Assembly: GCA_003551325.1 (NCBI GenBank)
Contig: PUMK01000096.1
Span: 1-7,773, forward strand
Origin: Candidatus Acetothermia bacterium
Lineage (GTDB): Bacteria; Bipolaricaulota; Bipolaricaulia; Bipolaricaulales; Bipolaricaulaceae
DNA: 7,773 nt
Reading direction: 5' to 3'
Below the pieces are notes generated by a model. The model saw nothing but the letters and a program-made list of their open reading frames with translations. It was not told the origin of the DNA and ran no database searches. The position numbers were made by a program, and so were the translations under genes. Positions 1-5,925 of this stretch are shown here, piece after piece; the first letter of the stretch is position 1; every line of letters begins with the position of its first letter.

Positions 1-1
1 G

Positions 2-439
2 CGCAAGCCTTCCAGCCACTTGAACCTCGATTACGCGCTGGCCACGAGTACGAGCATGGACAATCCTGTGTACTATGTGCAATACGCCCACACGCGGATC
101 TGCTCGATACAGCGCGAAGCAGATCGCCACGGCGTGCTGCCGGAAGATCCGACAGAGGTCGACCTCACACCCCTTCAGGATCCAAGTGAACGGGCGATGA
201 TCCTGGAGATCGACCGGTTTCCGGATGTCCTCGCTGCGGCTGTGGACGGATATGCTCCCCATCTGCTGTGTGAGTTCCTGGAGAACCTGTCCGGCGTGTT
301 CCATCCCTACTACGGAAGGGTGCGCGTACTCGGCCAGGGTTCCGCTACCCAGGCACGCCTGGCCTTGTTGTCTGCCACCGGCCTGGTATTGCGCCGCGGT
401 CTCTCAATCCTTGGACTGTCGGCACCGGAGGAGATGTGA
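2..439 (+). CDS. argS: Arginyl-tRNA synthetase, C-terminal part (5' end outside window)
   Basis: This is the last 145 codons of arginyl-tRNA synthetase, the cytoplasmic class I enzyme that charges tRNA-Arg with arginine using ATP. The reading frame is open from the first bases, so the gene begins upstream. The visible part is the end of the catalytic core plus the helical DALR anticodon-binding domain. The family signature NPVYYVQYAHTRICSI lies at about residues 20-35 of the fragment. Further on are the typical FLENLSGVFHPYY-like stretch, the ARLALLSATGLVLRRGLSILG helix and the canonical ending SAPEEM. The catalytic HIGH and KMSK-like regions lie outside the window. A leucine codon TTG at 20 could be read as a start, but it sits inside the conserved domain, so it is internal. 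The TGA stop overlaps the GTG start of ftsY (GTGA), which suggests one operon with translational coupling. Identification is secure. Confidence 0.96.
   Translation, partial: RKPSSHLNLDYALATSTSMDNPVYYVQYAHTRICSIQREADRHGVLPEDPTEVDLTPLQDPSERAMILEIDRFPDVLAAAVDGYAPHLLCEFLENLSGVFHPYYGRVRVLGQGSATQARLALLSATGLVLRRGLSILGLSAPEEM
427..433 (+). promoter_or_regulatory. Ribosome binding site for ftsY
   Basis: GGAGGAG lies inside the last codons of argS, a few bases before the GTG at 436. The spacing from GGAGG is short (4 nt), but the next in-frame GTG at 445 is rather far away. The start at 436 also overlaps the argS stop, so ribosomes ending argS could reinitiate there. This is the reason for choosing 436. 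Confidence 0.6.
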
Positions 440-1362
440 GCCCCGTGTGGGAGCGATTGCGCAAAGGGTTGGATCGTACGCGGCAGGCCCTGTGGTCTCC
501 GCTGGAGGCTTCGCTGGCCGAGAGCCGCACGGTGGATGCACAGGTTATCGAACAGGTGGAAGAGATGCTGCTGGCCGCTGATGTGGGGATGGAGATCACT
601 GAAGAGCTGTTGGTCCCCCTTCGAGACCGCCGGGCACTTGCGTTCAACGAGCTGCGTCATGAGCTTCGAACAAAGGTGGAAGCTTTGCTTTCCCCTGCTG
701 AGCACACCCTTCGCCAACCCCCTCCGGACAGTGGCCCCGCTGTGTACATGTTTGTGGGGGTGAACGGATCCGGGAAGACAACCACCGTGGCCAAAGTGGG
801 GCGCAAGCTCGCATTCGAAGGCCGCAAGGTCCTGCTGGCCGCGGCCGACACGTTCCGCGCAGCCGCGGTGGAGCAACTGACGGACCTGGCACGGCGCTCC
901 GACCTCAAGCTAATCGCACACCGCGCCGGCGCGGATCCAGGCGCCGTCGTCCACGACGCGGTGGAACACGCACATACGCAAGGTTATGATGTGGTCTTGG
1001 TCGACACAGCCGGGCGTCTGCAGACGAAGCGCCCGCTCATGGAAGAGTTGGGCAAAGTGCGCCGGGTTGTGGAACGGTTGCAGGGGCGACCGCCGGACGA
1101 ACGCATCCTTGTCGTCGATGCCTCTGTCGGGCAGAACGCGGTCTCTCAAGCGCACCTCTTCCATGAGGCTGTTGGTGTGACTGCCCTTGCGATGACCAAG
1201 CTTGACGGAACGGCTAAGGGAGGAGCGATCCTGCCCATCTGGCATGCCCTGCACATCCCCATCCTCTGGGTGGGCGTGGGCGGGGGGATGGATGAACTGG
1301 AGCATTTCAAAGCGGCGGCGTATGCCCACGCACTCATCGGAGGTGAGCATGGCGGAAGTTAA
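436..1362 (+). CDS. ftsY: Signal recognition particle receptor FtsY (NG domain only)
   Basis: FtsY is the GTPase receptor at the inner membrane that docks the SRP (Ffh plus RNA) with its translating ribosome and passes the nascent membrane protein to the Sec translocon. The product is 308 residues. The helical N domain covers roughly residues 1-95. The G domain follows, with P-loop GVNGSGKTT at 108-116, DTFRAAA at 138-144, G3 DTAGR at 190-194, the DASVGQNA motif at 228-235, G4 TKLD at 254-257 followed by GTAKGG, and a final GVGGGMDEL region at 280-288. It lacks the long acidic A domain of E. coli FtsY, as is common in thermophiles and many other phyla, so membrane contact probably relies on the N-terminal helix. 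Two small departures from the usual consensus are Val231, where Thr is normal, and Gly283, where Glu of GVGE is normal. The gene overlaps argS by 4 bp and ppdK by 14 bp. Ffh is excluded because there is no C-terminal M domain. Confidence 0.95.
   Translation: MSPVWERLRKGLDRTRQALWSPLEASLAESRTVDAQVIEQVEEMLLAADVGMEITEELLVPLRDRRALAFNELRHELRTKVEALLSPAEHTLRQPPPDSGPAVYMFVGVNGSGKTTTVAKVGRKLAFEGRKVLLAAADTFRAAAVEQLTDLARRSDLKLIAHRAGADPGAVVHDAVEHAHTQGYDVVLVDTAGRLQTKRPLMEELGKVRRVVERLQGRPPDERILVVDASVGQNAVSQAHLFHEAVGVTALAMTKLDGTAKGGAILPIWHALHIPILWVGVGGGMDELEHFKAAAYAHALIGGEHGGS
1339..1345 (+). promoter_or_regulatory. Ribosome binding site for ppdK
   Basis: GGAGGTG lies within the last codons of ftsY, with 5 nt between GGAGG and the ATG at 1349. 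It fixes the ppdK start. The same frame stays open upstream to about 1202, but that part only reads ftsY out of frame and gives no PPDK-like sequence. Confidence 0.8.
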
Positions 1363-4078
1363 ACGCTACGTGTACCGATTCGGCGGCGGAAAGGCTGATG
1401 GGGGAGCAGATCTTAAAATGCTCCTTGGGGGGAAGGGTGCCAACCTTGGGGAGATGGCCAAGCTCGGTATCCCTGTTCCTGCGGGCTTCACGATCACCAC
1501 CGAGGCATGCAGGTACCATCAGGAGCACGACGGTGGTTACCCCCCAGAGCTTGAGGAGCAGGTACGAGAAGCTGTTTCCCATCTAGAGGAAACCACAGGA
1601 CGGAACTTCGGGGATGCCAAGAATCCCCTGCTGCTTTCGGTCCGCTCGGGTTCGCCAGCTTCCATGCCTGGGATGATGGACACCGTTCTAAACTTGGGAC
1701 TCAACGACGAGGCGGTTGAGGGACTGGCTGCCCAAACGAACCCTCGCTTCGCCTATGATGCCTACCGCCGCTTTGTGGCCATGTACGGCTCCGTGGTGCT
1801 CGGGGTAAAGGACACTTCCGGATCGGGCGTCGACCCATTCCACGAAGCGCTGGACACGCTCAAGGAAGAGCGGAACGCCCGCACCGATCTGGACCTCACC
1901 ACGGACGATCTGAAGGAACTCGTCCAGCGGTACAAGAAGGCACTGGAGGACGCCGGTAAGCGCCTGCCCCAGGACCCGTGGGACCAGCTTTGGCGAGCCA
2001 TTGCTGCGGTGTTCCTCTCCTGGGGGAACCCGCGAGCCCGCGTGTACCGCCGCATGCACCATATCCCAGAGACGTGGGGAACCGCCGTCAATGTGCAGTC
2101 AATGGTGTTCGGCAACTTGGATGACACATCGGGAACCGGGGTGTTGTTCACCCGTGATCCAGCCACAGGTGAAAACCGCGTCTACGGAGAATACCTCCTG
2201 TCTGCCCAGGGCGAAGATGTGGTGGCCGGTACGCGCACCCCACAGCCGATCGAGTCGGCGCAGAAGAGCGATCCCGATCAGGTTTCCCTTGAAGAGACCA
2301 TGCCTGAGATCTACCGTGAACTCGTCGAGGTTCGCAATCGCCTGGAACGCCATTACCGCGACATGCAGGACACCGAGTTCACGATCGAACAAGGTAAGCT
2401 CCACATTCTGCAGACCCGTGCCGGCAAGCGGACGGGGTTTGCCTCAGTGCGTATCGCTGTGGAAATGGTCGACGAGGGACTGATCACCGAAGACGAAGCT
2501 ATCCTTCGCCTCCAACCTGCAGAGCAGCTGTCGCAACTCCTTCAGCCGATCTTCGATCCGGAGGCTAAGGCCCAGGCCGAGGTGTTGGCCAAGGGTCTCC
2601 CCGCAGGCCCAGGGGCGGCCTGCGGACGCCTCACCCTAACCGCTGACGCGGCGGTGCGCATGGCTGAACAGGGAGAGCCCGTGGTGTTGGTCCGCCACGA
2701 GACGTCTCCTGACGACATCGCGGGGATGGCTGCGTCGGTGGGCATCCTCACCTCACGGGGGGGCATGACGTCACATGCCGCAGTGGTAGCCCGTCAGATG
2801 GGAAAGGTCGCCGTCGTGGGCTGCGATGGCGTGAGCATCGACTACGCGTCCAAAAAGGTGCGGGTGAGCGGGAAAACGTTCCAGGAGGGTGACTGGCTCT
2901 CCTTCGACGGCACCACCGGAGAGTTGCTTGCGGGCAAGGTACCCACCAGGGCCTCAGAAGTCCTGCAGGTGCTCATCGACAAGACCCTGAACGCCGCTGA
3001 TGCCCCAGTATACAAGCTCTACGAGAAGCTGATGTCCTGGGCTGACGACCGGCGGGCGCTCGGTGTTCGGGCGAATGCGGATAAGCCTGAACAAGCGACC
3101 ACGGCATTGGCATTCGGTGCCGAGGGGATCGGGCTCTGTCGTACCGAGCACATGTTCTTCGGGGAGGACCGCATTCCGTACGTGCAGCAGGCCATCATCA
3201 CAGAGGACGCGTCGGCACGCAGCGAGGCGCTGAAGCAGCTGCTCAAGATGCAGACGGAGGACTTCACAGGCATCCTGCAGGTCATGGACGATAACCCCGT
3301 GATCATCCGCCTGCTCGACCCTCCGATGCACGAGTTCCTTCCGCACGACGACAAGGACATCGAAGCCTTGGCGCGAAGGTTCGGCATCGCGGATGATGAA
3401 CTCAAGTCCCGCATCAAGGACTTGCACGAGTTCAACCCCATGCTGGGCCATAGGGGCTGCCGACTGGGCATCACGAATACCGAACTGTACGATATGCAAG
3501 CGGAAGCCATCTTCCGAGCCGCTGTGAACCTGGCCCGGGAGGGGCACAACCCGCGACCCTACGTGATGGTGCCCCTGGTGGGTCTGGCCAGCGAGATGAG
3601 GGCAGTCCGGCGTCGTGTGGACGCGATCGCGGCGCGCACCATGGCCGAGGAGGGCGTCGAGGTGGCCTACAAGGTGGGAACGATGATCGAAGTACCACGA
3701 GCGTGCGTGGTGGCTGACGAGATCGCTCATGAAGCCCAGTTCTTCTCTTTCGGTACCAACGACCTCACGCAGATGGCGTTCGGCTTCTCCAGGGACGATG
3801 CCGGCCGCTTCATCCGCGCGTATCTCGACGAGAACATCCTGCCCATCGACCCATTCCAGACCATCGACCAGGACGGTATCGGTGCGTTGATGCGAATGGG
3901 AACCGAGAAGGGACGGCAGGCTGTGCCGGATTTGTCGGTGGGTATCTGCGGTGAACACGGTGGTGAGTCGTCATCCGTCCAGTTCTGTCATGAACTTGGT
4001 CTGGACTACGTGTCGGCCTCTCCGTTTCGTATCCCCATTGCTCGGTTGGCCGCCGCACAGGCTGCACTGCGTCGTTGA
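1349..4078 (+). CDS. ppdK: Pyruvate, phosphate dikinase
   Basis: PPDK is a cytoplasmic enzyme that interconverts pyruvate + ATP + Pi and phosphoenolpyruvate + AMP + PPi. In anaerobes it often runs in the glycolytic, ATP-saving direction. The product is 909 residues, slightly longer than the roughly 875 usual for the family. The N-terminal ATP-grasp part has GGKGANLGEM at 27-36 (Lys29), VRSGSPASMPGMMDT from 98 (Arg99) and GTGVLFTRDPATGE. The swivelling phosphohistidine domain has SRGGMTSHAAV with catalytic His476 and, two residues before it, Thr474, the residue phosphorylated in regulated PPDKs. The C-terminal PEP/pyruvate barrel has GIGLCRTEHMF (Arg598), Arg654, EVPRA (Glu781), SFGTNDLTQM (Asn804) and GICGEHGGE with the general acid Cys867. 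All key residues expected from the Clostridium symbiosum enzyme are present. PPDK-type DPPMHEF and full length exclude PEP synthase and PTS enzyme I. Strong RBS; 14-bp overlap with ftsY. Confidence 0.97.
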   Translation: MAEVKRYVYRFGGGKADGGADLKMLLGGKGANLGEMAKLGIPVPAGFTITTEACRYHQEHDGGYPPELEEQVREAVSHLEETTGRNFGDAKNPLLLSVRSGSPASMPGMMDTVLNLGLNDEAVEGLAAQTNPRFAYDAYRRFVAMYGSVVLGVKDTSGSGVDPFHEALDTLKEERNARTDLDLTTDDLKELVQRYKKALEDAGKRLPQDPWDQLWRAIAAVFLSWGNPRARVYRRMHHIPETWGTAVNVQSMVFGNLDDTSGTGVLFTRDPATGENRVYGEYLLSAQGEDVVAGTRTPQPIESAQKSDPDQVSLEETMPEIYRELVEVRNRLERHYRDMQDTEFTIEQGKLHILQTRAGKRTGFASVRIAVEMVDEGLITEDEAILRLQPAEQLSQLLQPIFDPEAKAQAEVLAKGLPAGPGAACGRLTLTADAAVRMAEQGEPVVLVRHETSPDDIAGMAASVGILTSRGGMTSHAAVVARQMGKVAVVGCDGVSIDYASKKVRVSGKTFQEGDWLSFDGTTGELLAGKVPTRASEVLQVLIDKTLNAADAPVYKLYEKLMSWADDRRALGVRANADKPEQATTALAFGAEGIGLCRTEHMFFGEDRIPYVQQAIITEDASARSEALKQLLKMQTEDFTGILQVMDDNPVIIRLLDPPMHEFLPHDDKDIEALARRFGIADDELKSRIKDLHEFNPMLGHRGCRLGITNTELYDMQAEAIFRAAVNLAREGHNPRPYVMVPLVGLASEMRAVRRRVDAIAARTMAEEGVEVAYKVGTMIEVPRACVVADEIAHEAQFFSFGTNDLTQMAFGFSRDDAGRFIRAYLDENILPIDPFQTIDQDGIGALMRMGTEKGRQAVPDLSVGICGEHGGESSSVQFCHELGLDYVSASPFRIPIARLAAAQAALRR

Positions 4079-4085
4079 ACGACCC

Positions 4086-4117
4086 GGGCGACCGGGCTCT
4101 GACGGGCCCGGTCGCCC
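4086..4117 (+). terminator. Perfect 12-bp hairpin between ppdK and the permease gene (possible terminator without U-tract)
   Basis: The arms GGGCGACCGGGC (4086-4097) and GCCCGGTCGCCC (4106-4117) are exact reverse complements around an 8-base loop. The hairpin starts 7 bases after the ppdK stop and ends 6 bases before the permease ATG. There is no run of T after it (TCAGCG follows), so it is not a classical intrinsic terminator. It could be a U-less terminator or attenuator, a 3' mRNA stabiliser for the argS-ftsY-ppdK message, or a leader structure that affects translation of the permease. The pairing is certain; the role is not. Confidence 0.6.
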
Positions 4118-4123
4118 TCAGCG

Positions 4124-5065
4124 ATGAGTCGGTACGTGCTGAGCCGTACCGCAGCGATGGGTGCCACACTGCTAAGCGTGGCCCTGCTGGTGTTTATCCT
4201 CCTGTCCGTGGTCCCCGGAGATCCGGCACGGCTGGCTGCGGGGCCGGAAGCCAGCCCGGAGACCTACCGGCTGATCCGCGACAAGTTGGACTTGGACCAT
4301 CCATGGCCGGTGCGGTTCGTCCGCTGGCTCGGTGGGCTCATGCGTGGCGATGCCGGAGAATCGCTCAATTATCGTCGACCTGTCGTCGAGCTCCTGTGGA
4401 CAGGGCTTTCCGTCACTCTGCCTCTGGCGATGCTGTCGCTCTTCATGGCACTCCTGTTGGCGGTACCTCTGGGTATCCTTGCCGCCTCCCGTGCCGGAGG
4501 CCCACTGGACCTGGCTACCGTCGGCGCTGCCCAACTGGGAATGGCGCTGCCGGAGTTCTGGCTCGGCATCCTCCTCGCAGGGTTGTTCGCGGTGCGCTGG
4601 ACGGTGCTGCCTGTGGGTGGCTTCCCAGGCTGGGACCAACCTGGTGATGCACTTCTGCACCTGCTCCTTCCGGCCACAGCTTTGGCGCTGCCCCGTGCAG
4701 CCTATCTGGCCCGAATGGTGCGGGGCGCTGTGGCTGATGTCCTTGCTGAGGACTACATGCGTACTGCCCACGCCAAGGGTATGCCCGGCACCCGCGTGCT
4801 GCTGCTCCACGCACTCAGGAACGCACTGGTCCCGGTGATCACCAGTGCGGGCCTCACACTGGCGCGCCTTCTAGCCGGTGCCCTGGTAGTGGAGAACGTG
4901 TTCTTCCTACCGGGGCTGGGCAGGTTTGCACTCATTGGTGTACACGCGCGCGATCTACCGTTGATAGGAGGGATCGCCGTGACCACGGCAGCGCTGATGG
5001 TGTTTCTGAGTTTCGCCGTCGATCTCGCCTATGGATCACTGGATCCAAGGATCCGCCGGACATGA
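4124..5065 (+). CDS. ABC transporter permease, DppB/OppB type
   Basis: This is an inner-membrane subunit of a binding-protein-dependent ABC importer of the peptide/nickel (Dpp/Opp/Nik) family, 313 residues. The start MSRYVLSRTAAMGATLL, followed by a first membrane helix (about 12-30) ending in VVPGDPARL, is typical of the B-type permease. Further hydrophobic segments lie near 96-122, 128-158, 180-202, 236-258 and 278-303, giving the usual six. The cytoplasmic EAA loop that contacts the ATPase is clear at about 210-236 (DYMRTAHAKG, then LRNALVPV). The end SLDPRIR is also typical of the family. No Shine-Dalgarno is seen before the ATG; the upstream hairpin ends 6 bases away. The gene overlaps the next permease by ATGA. 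The substrate cannot be read from the sequence: oligopeptides, dipeptides, sugars in some anaerobes, or metals are all possible. I give no symbol for that reason. Confidence 0.93.
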   Translation: MSRYVLSRTAAMGATLLSVALLVFILLSVVPGDPARLAAGPEASPETYRLIRDKLDLDHPWPVRFVRWLGGLMRGDAGESLNYRRPVVELLWTGLSVTLPLAMLSLFMALLLAVPLGILAASRAGGPLDLATVGAAQLGMALPEFWLGILLAGLFAVRWTVLPVGGFPGWDQPGDALLHLLLPATALALPRAAYLARMVRGAVADVLAEDYMRTAHAKGMPGTRVLLLHALRNALVPVITSAGLTLARLLAGALVVENVFFLPGLGRFALIGVHARDLPLIGGIAVTTAALMVFLSFAVDLAYGSLDPRIRRT

Positions 5066-5925
5066 GACGCTTGGGCCTCTATCTCGGGCTGGTGCTGATC
5101 CTGCTCCCCTTGGGTTTCGTGCTTGCAGGCGTGGCGTGGACACCACACCCGCCAACCCTGATGGGGCCCCAACGATTGGCCGCACCGGGGATGGACCACC
5201 CCATGGGGACCGACTGGTTCGGCCGCGATCTCCTGTCAAGGGTCATGGTGGGCGGCCGGGCGACGCTGGCGGTGGCCGCCACCGCGGTGGCGACGGGCGG
5301 GCTCCTGGGCACGGCAGTGGGAACCTGGGCAGGGGTTCGCGGAGCAGTGGCCGGGGAGTTCGTCATGCGGGGGGTGGATGTCCTCCTCGCCTTTCCCACC
5401 GTGCTCGCCGCCTTGGTGTTGGCTACCGTTTGGGGACCGGGGATCCTGGGCGTGGCCGTCGCGCTTGCGGTGGCGAACATCCCGTTCTTTGCGCGACTGG
5501 CGCGAGCAGGCGCCATGACGCTGCACGAACGTCACTACGTAGCAGCCGCCCGGGCGGTGGGAGCGGGGGACCTGCACATTGTGCTCCGCCACATCCTCCC
5601 CAACATGGCCTCCCCGCTTGTCGTGCAGGCCACAGTCAGCATGGCCGGTGCCGTGTTGGCCGAAGCCTCCCTGAGCTACCTGGGACTCGGCGTACAACCC
5701 CCCCAACCATCGTGGGGAAGGATGCTTCAGGAAGCACAAGCCTACTTCTACCTTTCCCCATGGCCGGCCCTTTTTCCGGGCCTTGCTCTGGCCACACTCG
5801 TATTGGGCCTTAATCTCGTGGGGGACGGACTTAGGGACCTGTTGGACCCGACGTTGCGCCGGTTGACGTCAGCACGACTTGCGACAGGTCGAGCACATAG
5901 ATCGGGTAGACCGCAATCCCGGTGA
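5062..5925 (+). CDS. ABC transporter permease, DppC/OppC type
   Basis: This is the second inner-membrane permease of the same importer, 287 residues, starting in the ATGA overlap with the first. The N-terminal helix (about 5-25) is followed by the C-type hallmark HPMGTDWFGRDLLSR (47-61). The transmembrane-domain core has LLAFPTVLAALVLATVWG. The EAA loop lies at about 159-185 (YVAAARAVGAGD, then HILPN). EASLSYLGLGVQPPQPSWG and the ending LVGDGLRDLLDPTLRRL (252-268) are also characteristic. The family normally ends about there. Here a further 19 residues, rich in Arg, Ser and Ala, continue to 287. This tail is encoded opposite the 3' end of the binding-protein gene, and the two genes overlap by 95 bp. 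The start codon has only a weak AAGGA at 5047-5051, so translation is probably coupled to the first permease. No ATPase gene follows on this strand. Confidence 0.93.
   Translation: MRRLGLYLGLVLILLPLGFVLAGVAWTPHPPTLMGPQRLAAPGMDHPMGTDWFGRDLLSRVMVGGRATLAVAATAVATGGLLGTAVGTWAGVRGAVAGEFVMRGVDVLLAFPTVLAALVLATVWGPGILGVAVALAVANIPFFARLARAGAMTLHERHYVAAARAVGAGDLHIVLRHILPNMASPLVVQATVSMAGAVLAEASLSYLGLGVQPPQPSWGRMLQEAQAYFYLSPWPALFPGLALATLVLGLNLVGDGLRDLLDPTLRRLTSARLATGRAHRSGRPQSR

Noticed and set aside
1202..1348. Possible longer N-terminus for PPDK
   Set aside because: This part reads ftsY in another frame and yields no PPDK-like residues. The ATG at 1349 has a strong ribosome binding site and begins family-like sequence at once.
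2954..3958. A 334-codon open frame on the minus strand within ppdK
   Set aside because: It is antisense to the conserved PEP-barrel part of PPDK. The predicted protein is rich in His, Arg and Val with no domain pattern, as expected from reading conserved codons backwards.
4172..4810. A 212-codon open frame on the minus strand opposite the first permease
   Set aside because: It is the reverse of membrane-helix codons, Gln- and His-rich, with no family resemblance and no ribosome binding site of note.
5034..5055. Clustered GGATC/GGATCC repeats near the end of the first permease gene
   Set aside because: They encode the family-typical ending GSLDPRIR and are too short and irregular for a functional repeat.
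5864..5871. TGACGTCA palindrome in the convergent overlap
   Set aside because: It is a single 8-base palindrome within coding sequence on both strands, with no second copy or flanking structure. Chance is sufficient.
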